A program made the translations under genes and the position numbers. Shown here one piece after another: positions 10,839 to 23,400 of a stretch of 64,000 nucleotides of DNA. The stretch lies in assembly GCA_025618425.1 (NCBI GenBank), contig CM046835.1:19623374-19687373 (forward strand), given 5' to 3'. The notes beneath the pieces were generated by a model. It was not told where the DNA came from. It worked only from the letters and a program-made list of their open reading frames with translations, and did not search any database. The DNA comes from Heliocidaris tuberculata (taxonomy: Eukaryota; Echinodermata; Echinoidea; Camarodonta; Echinometridae). The stretch's first letter is position 1. Every line of letters begins with the position of its first letter.

Positions 10839-11118
10839 CAATTGTTGTTTCCTAATCTTGCTGGCTCGTCCTCATGACCCTGTTCCAATTCCTCATCTGC
10901 TTCCTCACGGGCCATTGCCCCGGGGGCGGGAGGTGCAGCTTCAGCAAGTTCAGGTTCATACTGCCTGGTATGGGAGTGATCCCAATTGGGGATGGGGCTG
11001 GCGAACGGCTGCTTCATCTTCGGCTTGGCCCTCTTCACTGACACTTTCTCGCTCGAATTCAGACTCTGAAACTGGGCCGGGGCTTGAAATTGGTCTCTGT
11101 CTCGGGGTCTGAATCCAT
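10839..11118 (-). CDS. Acidic 5' exon of P2X7-C gene, frame uncertain
   Basis: Phase (two bases carried into TG|G, Trp) and position fit it as the exon before 10123. Its last part is open from about 11044 and encodes an acidic, Pro/Ala-rich linker (A-A-P-P-A-P-G-A-M, E-E-A-D-E-E-L-E) ending N-N-N-W. An ATG at 11118 opens another frame (M-D-S-D-P-E-T-E-T) that stops after 19 codons, and the acidic run S-E-S-E-F-E-R-E-S-V-S-E-E lies in a third frame. At least one indel or a missed splice therefore separates start from end. The soluble P2X7-C family typically begins with a short acidic region, so the content fits. Intactness is uncertain. Confidence 0.5.
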
Positions 11119-12396
11119 GATAACTTATAGGGACTAATTGTTTCAGCCACAGTACTGTAGGCAGCTAGCTTGCAGCACATGATTTTGCTGTAATTGTTGT
11201 AATATATTTAGACTTTCATCCAGTCTTTCAGTGTAATTGGTTGTTATCATCCGCACGCACACAAAGATTCGCAAGGTACGGTCAGCAGTAAAGCGACTGT
11301 CCACACGTCTACTTGTCTGTAAAATATTTAGTTTTTCCAAAACATAAACCTAATCCAAAAGAGGAATTATCATGGGTAAAGTGTTTGAAAAAATGCCAGA
11401 CTTGTCATTTGACCTCTACTCAAATGTCTAAACAACCTATTCAAATCCTTTTGGGGGACTTAAAGATTGTCGAAATTGTATAAATCGTGATATGAAAATG
11501 GATAAATTATCATTCATTTACATTGCCAACATATTAGTCAAACTTAGTGGCTTCGCGGGGGACTTCCCGATGCTACGTCAAATCGCTCTAGCCAATCAGC
11601 TGTCAATTTTTGGGGGCGTTTCCAAATTAGTGAGTTTTTTGACCAATTTCTTGTCACTGGGCAATTTTTTTTCTGTAAAAATGTCAGAATCGTGTCATTG
11701 GACCTATGTACTACATTTTTAGCCCCAATGTTGATTCTAATTGACTCGCCCTTTAAGGACAAACATGTATCATTGATTTGTTTTATTTCCTTTCTTTATG
11801 TTTGGTAAGACACAATTTATTTATTTTTTTTTTCTATGAAAAGGGGGATGTTGGGATCATTAGTACATGACTCCTTTTGCTTTCCATACACCTCTGTAAT
11901 GTTATGATCTGCAGTGACCTGTGAGGTCACACATGGAATGCAGCAACATAATAAAGGCAGCAGCCATTGATACTCCATTGCAACAATGATAATAATAATA
12001 ACGATAATAATGATGATAATAAGAATGATTATAATAATGATAATATCAGTAACAAGAAAATAGCAATTATTATTAATATCATTATTATTGCTGCTGTTGT
12101 TCCTATGCGAGCGCAGTGAGCAAGCACCTCATGAATATACGTTTCAATTCTCAGATATTGCAATGATGATTACAGTTACATGATTATATATTTAGTGAAA
12201 ATTACAAATATTTCACAACAAAAATTTCAATTTGAATCATTTTATTCAAAAAAAAATTTCTATTTTTATTAAGAGTGCATTCATGTGACAGATAATTTTG
12301 CTTTGATGTATTGAAATACCATTAATCTCACAACGTACTGTTTCAATGTAGTCTCTGTGGCACTTTGATGATTGGATTTCCAGATTCAATGTTCTA

Positions 12397-12597
12397 CAAC
12401 TCTCCATATGTTTTGTACACAAAATTTCATATTTTCTCCATTGTCTCTAAAGATGCTGCTTGTCTTTTTGTGAACTCAACATATGTTGTGTCAAATACAT
12501 TTTCCCATGATCTTGAGCTAAGAAGGAGACAAACTGCACCTTGAGAGATAATGGGGAAAATATGAAATTTTGTGTACAAAACATATGGAGAGTTGTA
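12397..12597. mobile_element. Foldback MITE, arms about 50 bp
   Basis: The left arm starting ACAACTCTCCATATG and the right arm ending CATATGGAGAGTTGT are near-perfect inverse copies for about 50 bases, with about 95 bases between. Confidence 0.7.
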
Positions 12598-13308
12598 CTA
12601 CTAAACCTGTCACTTTGAAGCAACATTGCCAATTTGAGGATCGGCATAGAAAGTAAATTGAGACTTTTCAAACTTTCATAACTTTCTCATTACGTAACCA
12701 ATTTTGATGGAACTTTTTTTTAATTGCTTCTCTCTATCCTCTCTTTTCATTAAAATTGATTTTTCCCCAGGGTTTCATTCTCCTTCAATTACCAGCTACT
12801 CCACGGTTACATGAAGCAGGGAAATTGAAGTCTGATTGCACAATACCTTTTGTATTTCATTGTTTTGAAGGTTTCATTTCCCGAGTTTTGCATTATTTTT
12901 CCTTATTTTATTTTACACCTTTAGATTTATTGGGAGGGGGGGGCAAAACAATATGTTTGCCCCTCCAATATTTTCTTGGGGGGTAACTGCCTTCCCTGTC
13001 CCCCCCCCCCCCCCCCTCAGGATCGACACCCCTGTTGACCAATGTCAGTTTTAATAAATGACTCCCCATAACAGACGGTTATTTCTGTCTAGGATTGATA
13101 GTGACACACACATGTGGCCGGTCGTGGTCGGATATGATAAAGACACATGCATGCATATATGGTTGTATGCACTGCCTTAATTATTGCCACTCCACAGTTT
13201 TCGATCTTTTTTGCAGTGTATATTGCCACATCCTTGTGGCTGTAACTTTGTAAGGTAAATATTCACACTTCTCATGTGTGTGAATGTCACATCTTCGTGC
13301 AGTACATG

Positions 13309-13339
<31 letters not shown>

Positions 13340-13586
13340 CTTTTTTTAGAAACACACACAGGTTGGTTGTCAAATAGATCCTATAAAACCAAACATCATT
13401 TATTTACATGTACAATAACACTTTAAAGAGCAATGTGATAAAATGCCTTGCTCATAAATGAATTAAGAAGGACCTAAAGAGTAACAGTAGCCCTAATGAC
13501 TAAATTTTTATTTGGAATTGGATCAGGAATAACTAAAATTTTGTTGAAAGATCTAATATAGGCCTGTGCATGGCTGTAAACCTACT

Positions 13587-13918
13587 GGCCCATATTCTCG
13601 AAAGGTGCTTAACTTTAAGCCCCTGCTTAAGTGTGTAGATTTAGGCCACTGATTTAGGGAGCCAAATGTCACCCACTTTTAATCCAACAAAATCACCATA
13701 GACTTCCTCTAGTTCTGGAACTAAATGCAAATACAAAAACCTCACGATAGAATTGATCTCTGATGCTCATTTCATTCCAGAAAATAATTTTGCTCCTTTA
13801 TTTTGTTACATAAATATAGTAATTCATACAGGACTTTGGGGTTGACAAATTGCCATACGTAAATCAGCGGCCTAAGTTAAGCCAGGCTTAACTTAGGCCA
13901 CTTTCGAAAATACGGGCC
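13587..13918. mobile_element. Foldback MITE with GGCCC ends
   Basis: Ends are inverse: GGCCCATATTCTCGAAAG on the left and CTTTCGAAAATACGGGCC on the right. Inside each arm are further inverse TTAAG-rich blocks and GGCCTAAGTTAAG-type motifs. About 330 bp, no coding capacity. Confidence 0.65.
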
Positions 13919-14289
13919 TATGTGTTTTGGCAATAACGTTTTACCCTCACAAAATCATCCATATGTGTCAACTTTGGCCACAGTCGACATTATGCACTTA
14001 GAGGTCCTCTAAGTTGAAGAGATCTATCTTCTTCCTTTAAAACTATGATATGACTTAAGAACGCACACACACCTATTGTAGGCAGTCTCCGCAGTGTGAG
14101 AGGTATGGTGTACAAGCTACAATGTAGCATGCATACACTGCCTTTTTTTTACACCTGCATGTACATATAAGTGTTTGTCAGTAGCCTGCTCTTGTATGAC
14201 CGTGCTAACATTATTTTTGTATTTTCTTTCTTTGTGATGAAAAACACAAAAACCCTCTCGTCAGTGGGTTAGTGATCACTTTTCCCCAG

Positions 14290-14487
14290 ACCCTCTGGCT
14301 CAACTCGACTGCGAAAGTATGCTTCACCTCAGTGAACATCACCGGAGGTATGATGATTGAAGGAAGTCTACACTACAACACATATATGTGCTTCCCAGTT
14401 ACAAGTAACACATGGAGTAGCAACGAGAGAAGAGATGGATGTGTAGAATTTTCTACACACTGTCTTCACTATGCATCCATGCATAGA
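14290..14487 (+). CDS. A2M-like exon 1: MG1
   Basis: Acceptor TTTTCCCCAG, donor GTAAGT, phase 0 to 0, 66 codons. Begins within the first strand of MG1 (L-N-S-T-A-K-V-C-F), so the mature N-terminus and signal peptide are on an earlier exon. Contains N-I-T-G as a sequon and several cysteines. Confidence 0.8.
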
Positions 14488-17400
14488 GTAAGTAAATTAC
14501 GGTCATTCCTATTGTTTTTGTTAGAGAAACTAAGCAATTTGGCAAATCCTAGATACAAAATCATCTGAGGGTCTGTGCACCTTCCTCTCCTTTTAGTTTT
14601 TGATGCATTGATAATAATGTTGTTCTGTGTAAATATGAGGATAGATGATACACACCTAGAAATAATAGAAATATGTACCTGACCGTTACAATAAAAGAAA
14701 ACAAAAAAACAACAGAACAAACAATTGTGTAGAGTGTTGTTATAAATTGCAATATTCAACTACAGATTTTATGCACTTCTTCATGCATTACAATACTGCA
14801 TAACGGAAAGTACCCACAAAAATCAAAACACAGGACAAACAAAAATTTTGGTATTAAAACATTTGTCATATTGCTGTTAATACTATTCAGATTTTATTCA
14901 TTGTTTCAAGTAGATATGCATTTCAATTTTAATATGATAATAGTTTATGTACATGTATCTATGAAAATTGTAAGATGTTTGTAGTAGATGAATCATGTTT
15001 TGCAATGTTTGTATGAGAAGGAAGTAATGTTACTATTTTTCCATATATATATTTCAAGTTTGATCCCCCAACAAGTGGAAATCTTACTTTACGGTTGAAT
15101 GGAAGAACAGAGACAGGAATCATCACAAAGACCTACCACAAACGTGTAAATGTGGCTCCCTTGAAAACTGAGACATTCATTCAATCAGACAAGCCTATTT
15201 ATCAACCAGGACAGAAAGGTAAGCAGAGCTGCTGCCATTGTTGTTGTTATTATTATTAAAGTCATTGTTATTAGTAGTAGTAGTATTAATTATTTACTAT
15301 AATTATTATTATTATTTACTACTATTATTACCATTATTATTAATTGTTATTATTATCATTTATTACCCACGCCGATAAAATCGGCAGGGTTATGTAAAGG
15401 GTTCCGTATGTTTGTATGTTTGTTTGTTTGTTACACACGCCGATGAAATCGGCAGGGTTATGTAAAGGGTTCCGTATGTTTGTTTGTTTGTTTGTGGTTT
15501 GTTTGTTTGTTTGTTTGTTTGTGTACAAGATAACTAGAGAACAGGTGAACGGATTTGCACCAAATTTTCAGGGATTGTTTGGATAGTGACAGGAAAGAAT
15601 CGATTAAATTTTGGTGATGATTGGTTGATCCCTGCAAATTCTGTGAGACTTTCTAGTTTTGACTCTATAGTATAGTATATGTAAAGATCACTGTTTCGCA
15701 CGTATCAGATTTAAGGAGCCGATACCGATATCCCAACAAAGCGCATCGATAGCTTAACACTGGTAATGGCGTCAGCACCATTCTCAACGAAGAAGAAAAA
15801 AATGTTTTTAACTACTGATTTATTAGTCTAGAATATCGTAAAATTGCCCGAGTAGTCCGGTGATTCTAAAAGCAATCCTTATTTGATCTAGAGACCGGTA
15901 AGAAACTTCACAGAAATGGATAGTATCGATAGGAACAGTAAGTTTAGATTTAATTTCTCTCGAGTTTCTCACTTGCAGCAGAAAATGCTGTGGTAGCCAA
16001 TATGCAGCTAGACGCCGGATCGGACGGCCCAGCGCGTACATGGCTAACGGCCAAATTTCGGGCATCGGCTCAGATTAGCCGTGAAGTTTCATTACTTTTG
16101 CATTGTGATTGTTGATTTAGAACTCATCCTAGTTAATAATGTGGATTCTCTGGGTCTTTTACTACGGAATATCGAACATCATATTTATCAAATCTATCTG
16201 GAAAGAGACTGGTAAGAAACTTCACAGAAATGGATAGTATTGATAGGAACAGTAAGTTTAGATTTAATTTCTCTTGAGTTTCTCACTTGCAGCAGAAATT
16301 GCTGCGGTAGCTAATGCAGCTAGACGCCGGATCGGACGGCCCAGCGCGTACATGGCAAACGGCCAAATTTCGGGCATCGGCTCAGATTAGCCGTGAAGTT
16401 TCATTACTTTTGCATTGTGATTGTTGATTTAGAACTCATCCTAGTTAATAATGTGGATTCTCTGGGTCTTTTACTACGGAATATCGAACATCATATTTAT
16501 CAAATCTATCTGGAAAAAAAACTAGGTAGGATTTTTTATTCACTCATTCCGCCCCTTTAAAAAGCAAAGGTAGATCTAGTTCCTTTCCGTGTGCTCTAGA
16601 TCGAACGTTGGACTAAATGTTGGCCTAGATTTAATTTCAGACCTATATGAACATACTTCCTCATAACACCTGTAAAATTACACTTCGAATGATGCCTACT
16701 GACTTTATTTCTCACGGCTAATCCCCAAAATTTCCCGTATCTAGCATGCAAGTAGCAATACCAGCACCAACACCGAACGTGAAATGAAAATTTCTTAATC
16801 CCTAGGGTATAGTGTTAGTGAACGGAATTTTGTACATGAAATTAAACCGGCTGCCGAGCTCGGTTCAGCAGACAACATCTGACAAAAATTAAACACCGGC
16901 AACCAGAACTACGTCAGAAAATCAGAGGTCAACACCTAACACCGACTGATTTTTTTCTCATTTCATAGTCGGTGTTAGATCATGATTTCGCGGCAAAATA
17001 AACACTAACCACAAACACCAACACCGAGCGTGAAATCACCCAATGTAGATTTCAGTTTTGACCCCATAGTATAGTATTGCAACTACTCTGTAGCACCGCC
17101 AAGGCGTGGGTCTGCCGCCTTTGACGGCCCCTGTAGTTATTATTATATTCGTCATCATCATCATCATCATCATTATTTTATTATTTTCATCATTATAATC
17201 TTCATTATTGTTATTATGATTATTAGGTGGTCTGTCGCAATCGACAGATCACCTTTTATATTCGTCCGAATTTTCTTTATTCTTTATTTATTTATTTATT
17301 TATTTTTATTTCCCCCATTTCTTGTCCATTCGAAATCTTCAAAAGTCCAGTATCAATTTTCGTCAAATTTTCGTCAGTGATGTCATCCCATGAGGACATG

Positions 17401-20400
17401 TTCCCGTTTACATATCAAGGTCAACAGGTCATCGTGACGTCATCCAGGCGCCATTTTGTCAAATCACATTATCAATCATATCTTCATAACCAATCATCAA
17501 AAATCGTCCATATTTACATGACATTAACTTCAGGTCATGGGTCATCAGGTCATGTCGTCAAAAGTCATCCAGAGGTCATGACGCGCGCGTACGCGTGCGT
17601 CAAAATTTAAAACTGCTCAAAATCATCCAAGGATCAAACGAGAGTACGTTTCAGGTCATTTCAAGCATTTCAAAAATTTCCGTCCATGCGCGTCCGTGCG
17701 CGCGTTATGCACGTGCGCAGCGCGTACAGAGTGTAAAAACGCCGTTTTTTCGCATGGTTTGTGTTCCTGACACTATTCTTGACAATTTCCAACCATTTAC
17801 AGGCATTCTCGACATTCCATAAGGCCACACGCGCGCGTCAAACTTTAAAATCCGCGCGCGCGTCAATGGGCAAAATAGTGTAAAAAGTCGTAAAAACATG
17901 CCTCTACAAAAATAACTCTAGCCCTTTAAATAGTCCGTTGACCCCCTAATTTTTTTTCATATTTGGGTAGAGGAGGAATCATAGATATAATTTCATGGGT
18001 AATTTGAGCCTCAATTATATTGCAAAGTCATCAAAATGGCGTCTAAACTCAAAATTTCATTTTTTCAAAAATGATGTCATCAAATTTATGCAAATTTGAC
18101 TATAACTCCTTTAATATTGGTCATTTTTCGCCCAAATTTGGATATGATGTAGCTGAGACAATTCTCTACAAGATCAGTCCCCACGATTTTTCATTTTGAC
18201 AAAGGCATCATGGCGTATTTTTGCGATTAAAGGAGGTATGTCAATTTTTCTCATTTTGCGTGTATTCTCTATGGGACATGACTTTTTCTCAAATCTTGAT
18301 TCTACATTCTCGTCTTCTTTGAGCAGTATCTCTGTTATTTCTGCTCGATTTTCTCCCAAATTTGAGTATGTTATAGCTGAGACTATAAGCTTTTACCAGT
18401 GTGCCCTCCAATTTTTGATCAGATGTCGGGATCATGCCTATTTTTTAACTACAAAATATGATTTCAGAAACCCGTTTTTCGTCTACGTGTTATGTCTATT
18501 GCAAAACTTTTGGTCTATTGGTAAAGTACTTGCCTCCCATGCCGCCGACCCAGGTTCGAATCCCGGTGGGTCCATTTTTTTTTTTTTTTTTTTTTTACCT
18601 TTCATTTTACCATCTTCTTCGACTATTATAACATATACCATCACAGACAATGTCATAAACTGCCTAATTTTGCGTGTTATGTCTATTGGAAAGTAGTGTG
18701 CAGTAGTTTGTGTACAATCTGATTCCCAATCGTGTATTAAAGCTAAGGGGATAATCTCCCACATGTCCTGCAATATCAAATCGTCCAGATCGTTATCACG
18801 ATTTCTCAAAATCGGCTCAGTCAATTTTCTTCATATTTTCGTCAGTCATCAGTCCTAATAAGGTCAAGTTCCCACATCTTTTTCAAGGTCATCAGGTTAT
18901 TGTGACGTCATCCAGGCGCCATTTTGTCAAATCACATTATCAATCATATCTTCATAACCAATCATCAAAAATCGTCCATATTTACATGACATTAACTTCA
19001 GGTCATGGGTCATCAGGTCATGTCGTCAAAAGTCATCCAGAGGTCATGACGCGCGCGTACACGTGCGTCAAAATTTAAAACTGCTCAAAATCATCCAAGG
19101 ATCAAACGAGAGTACGTTTCAGGTCATTTCAAGCATTTCAAAAATTTCCGTCCGTGCGCGTCCGTGCGCGCGTTATGCGCGTGCGCAGCGCGTACAGAGT
19201 GTAAAAACGCCGTTTTTCGCATGGTTTGTGTTCCTGACACTATTCTTGACAATTTCCAACCATTTACAGGCATTCTCGACATTCCATAAGGCCACACGCG
19301 CGCGTCAAACTTTAAAATCCGCGCGCGCGTCAATGGGCAAAATAGTGTAAAAAGTCGTAAAAACATGCCTCTACAAAAATAACTCTAGCCCTTTAAATAG
19401 TCCGTTGACCCCCTAATTTTTTTTCATATTTGGGTAGAGGAGGAATCATAGATATAATTTCATGGGTAATTTGAGCCTCAATTATATTGCAAAGTCATCA
19501 AAATGGCGTCTAAACTCAAAATTTCATTTTTTCAAAAATGACGTCATCAAATTTATGCAAATTTGACTATAACTCCTTTAATATTGGTCATTTTTCGCCC
19601 AAATTTGGATATGATGTAGCTGAGACAATTCTCTACAAGATCAGTCATCACCATTTTTCATTTTGGCAAAGGTATGATGGCGTATTTTTGCGATGAAATA
19701 AGGTATGTCAATTTTTCACATTTTACGTGTATTGTCTATGGGAGATGACTTTTTCTCAAGTCATGATTGTACATTCCAGTCTTCTTTGAGCCGTATCTCC
19801 GTCATTTTTGCTCGATTTTCTCCCAAATTTGAGTATGTTATAGCTGAGTCTATGCGCTATCTTAAGTGTGCCATCCATTTTTTGATTAGATGTCGGGATC
19901 ATGCTGAAATTCTCAATTGAAAGTTGACATTTCATCTATACCAAGGCCGTTTTTCAGCTTTGCATGTAAAGTCTATGGACATATGTTTTGGTCTACTGGT
20001 GTATGACTCTGCCTACGAATCAAACGACCCGGGTTCGATTCTCGATCACGTCGCAATTTTTTTGCACTCTCTTGTTATGTTTCTTCTTTCATTATTTTCA
20101 TCTTCCGTGACATTTCATTCACATTTTAGCTTCCAAACCTGCAAATTCCTTACCGTTTGGCATACACATACTGTACATAAAGCAGCATTTTGGCTGTTAT
20201 ATCTAATGTAAGGCAGTGTACATTTTACACAACGTACATATTGCATAGTTTGGGAGGAACGTGTTTTGAAGCGAATGACATGGTGACGGCTAAAGAAAAC
20301 ATGTAGTAGGTCTATATCTTAACTGGACTATATCTCCGTAATAGCTCTCCAATTTTCGCCGAGATTTGGATATGTTGGAGCTGATCTGATGCAGTTTGTA

Positions 20401-23400
20401 ACAACTGCATTTACCATAGTTTTTTCATTTAGGGGCTATGTAATTGTACCATGTTATGTCATTTTTTTTTTTTTTTTTGCCTTTCATTTTACCATCTTCT
20501 TCGACTATTATAACATATACCATCACAAACAATGTCATAAACTGCCTAATTTTGCGTGTTATGTCTATTGGAAAGTAGTGTGCAGTACTTTCTGTACAAT
20601 CTGATTCCCTATCGTGTATTAAAGCTAAGGGGATGATCCCCCGCATGTCCTGCAATATCAAATCGTCCAGTTCGTCATCACGATTTCTCAAAATCGGCCG
20701 AGTCAATTTTCTTCAAATTTTCGTCAGTCATCAGTCCTAATAAGGTCAAGTTCCCACATCTTTTTCAAGGTCATCAGGTTATTGGGACGTCATCCAGGCG
20801 CCATTTTGTGAAAATCAACTTATGGTCATATGTTCATAACGAAATGTCATTTCTCTTTCATATTTGGCATGGTTAAGGTCACTGTCATTTCAGTCAAGGT
20901 CAATTCGTTAAACGCGCGCGTACGCGTACGTCCGTGCGTCCGTGCTTGCGCAAAATTTAGAAATGATTCAAATCCTCCCAAATTCATTTTGCACACGTTT
21001 TATGCCATTTCAAGCACTTTTCATTAAATCGCCCATAAAATTGAACCTGAAGGGGCGCTATGCAACTTCGCTTATCGTTGTTTTTGTCATTATTGTGGCC
21101 ATTATGATCATCATTATCAATATATCCTTATCTTCATTGTCATCACTTATATGTCCATCTTATCATCATTGTCGTCAACATTATCATGATTATTATCTTG
21201 CAGAAATATTATCACATCTGACAAAGCAAATTGCCACTGGGACAGACAGACCACCTAATTCGTCTTCAGTGACGAATTAAATTTCTAGTTATTATTATTA
21301 TCATTATAAGCATATGTGCGACTTGAGTCGAATCCTAACAATGCGATTTATTTTGTCACAATAGAAATTGGGGGTTAAGGCGAAAGCGAACGTGGGTTAA
21401 GGCGAATCGGAACAATAGGCTGGGATAAAAGGTTTCGCCTTAATGTCACATGTAAAGTTGTTATTATTAGTATTGTTATCATTATTATTACAACATTATT
21501 TCCTACGTTAAGGGAAATCCTATTAATACAGTTTATTCCGTCAAAATAGAAATTTGACGTTACGGCGAAATCGACTGTGCGTTAAGGTGAATGATAACAA
21601 TAGGCTGAGATAAAAGGATATTCCCCCTAACGCTGGAATAAGAGTTATATTAGTTACCCCTGCTTGTTCACGAAATATGGGCATTTATTATTTGTATGAA
21701 GGGTTTTAAGGCGATCAGAAAAATTGGCATATCACATGGTTTGCGCAAAAGTACCCGGATGACCGTGCAATTTTAAAACAATATCTCATGGTTTGTGTAA
21801 AAGTATGCGGATGACTGTGCAATATATCTCCGTATCTCATGGTTTGAGGTGCGCGTGACGCGTAAAAAAGTGAATACGCGTTTAAATACCCAAATGTTAA
21901 GACAGTGGAATGCGCGCAGCCTTTGCAAGATGCTTGGGTAAGGACAAAATAATGTTTTTGTACTTATGTTTTATGTTGAAGTTAATACAAAAACATAAGC
22001 ACATGTAATGGTGAAAATTGAGGAACTACATGTAGATTTCATACAAATAATTATAATAATATTGAATGACTTTTCTTTTGTGGGACACAAGGGTATATCG
22101 CACTCGCTTTGCAACTATTTCTCTTGTCGTGCCGACTCGTGAAATATGCTCATAGCTTGTGCAATATACACTTGTGTGCCAATCAAGGCCATTCAATATA
22201 TGGCACCAGACCGTAGATATTTCCGTATTTGGTGAGAAAAAGCAGGGGGTAAGGATTTTATCTTTTTAGGTGTAGATTTACATGGATCCTGTAGTGTAAT
22301 CTCATTGGTAAAGTTACGATGAAAACATAATTCATATTTCAGATTTCTTCCTGCGAGTGACGTTGAAATCGCCGGCTGTCAGCCATGTTTGTTGTCTGCA
22401 TGGAACAAGATCAAGCGCACGCATGTGCGCAGCTGTTATGATAACGTCATCACAGAATATGGGAAATATTCAGGGATGGATTTAGCGCATGCGCACAAAT
22501 ATATTAACAACTAGAGGGGCCGTCAAAGGCGGCAGACCCACGCCTTGGCGGTGCTACAGAGTAATTGCAATACTATACTATGGGGTCAAAACTAAAATCT
22601 ACATTGGGTGATTTCACGCTCGGTGCTGGTGTTTGTGGCTAGTGTTTATTTTGCCGCGAAATCATGATCTAACACCGACTATGAAATGAGAAAAAAATCA
22701 GTCGGTGTTAGGTGTTGACCTCTGATTTTCTGACGTAGTTCCGGTTGCCGGTGTTTAATTTTTGTCAGATGTTGTCTGCTGAACCGAGCTCGGCATCCGG
22801 TGTTTAATTTCATGTACAAAATTCCGTTCACTAACACTATACCCTAGGGATTAAGAAATTTTCATTTCACGTTCGGTGTTGGTGCTGGTGTTGCTACTTG
22901 TATGCTAGATATGGGAAATTTTGGGGATTAGCCGTGAGAAATAAAGTCAGTAGGCATCATTCGAAGTGTAATTTTACAGGTGTTATGAGGTAGTATGTTC
23001 ATATAGGTCTGAAATTAAATCTAGGCCAACATTTAGTCCAACGTTCGATCTAGAGCACACGGAAAGGAACTACCTTTGCTTTTTAAAGGGGCGGAAGGAG
23101 TGAATAAAAAATCCTACCTAGTTTTTTTCCAGATAGATTTGATAAATATGATGTTCGATATTCCGTAGTAAAAGACCCAGAGAATCCACATTATTAACTA
23201 TGATGAGTTCTAAATCAACAATCACAATACAAAAGTAATGAAACTTCACGGCTAATCTGAGCCGATGCCCGAAATTTGGCCGTTTGCCATGTACGCGCTG
23301 GGCCGTCCGATCCGGCGTGCAGCTGCATTAGCTACCGCAGCATTTTCTGCTGCAAGTGAAAAACTCAGGAGAAATTAAATCTAAACTTACTGTTCCTGTC

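Larger units (their letters stand above)
11119..14289. repeat. Region upstream of the A2M-like exons
   Basis: About 3.2 kb. No signal-peptide exon for the A2M-like gene could be identified, although one is expected here or further upstream. Present are a dispersed repeat (about 11340-11760) that is partly self-inverted, an AAT/GAT simple repeat (11985-12060), two foldback MITEs (12397-12597, 13587-13918), a G/C run (12930-13020) and a GTTTT repeat near 13310. Confidence 0.5.
17365..20705 (+). repeat. Two direct repeat units of 1.5 and 1.9 kb
   Basis: Long near-identical stretches, such as about 17431-18200 versus 18899-19650, include the CCAGGCGCCATTTTGTC block, the GACGCGCGCGTA block and the GGCCACACGCGCGCGTC block. 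Similarity weakens toward the unit ends, where the tRNA-like segments differ. Confidence 0.8.
17225..21288 (+). mobile_element. Helentron-like element with internal tandem units
   Basis: Starts AGGTGGTCTGTC, itself part of a hairpin (GGTGGTCTGTCG-CAAT-CGACAGATCACC, 17226-17253). The inverse GACAGACCACCT (21245-21256) is followed by hairpin AATTCGTC-loop-GACGAATT (21257-21278) and end TTTCTAG, between T's. Inside are two long direct repeats (about 17365-18830 and 18833-20705) and a third, diverged start (20706-21040). Each unit opens with a TGACGTCA-like, CRE-type site (exact at 17435 and 18902, changed near 20787), then a GCGCGCGT-rich block. The two complete units have tRNA-like A and B boxes near their ends. 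No transposase frame is seen. The matching small frames in units 1 and 2 only reflect duplication. Confidence 0.7.

Noticed and set aside
11492..11722. Possible signal-peptide exon for the A2M-like gene (hydrophobic start near an ATG)
   Set aside because: The sequence belongs to a dispersed repeat and has no suitable phase-0 donor.
18511..18575. Functional tRNA gene
   Set aside because: A and B boxes are good but the 5' acceptor strand does not pair with the 3' GGGTCCA half.
17595..19366. Matching open frames in two places, as if a conserved small protein
   Set aside because: They lie at the same place in two tandem repeat units; duplication explains the match. No domain and no splice context.
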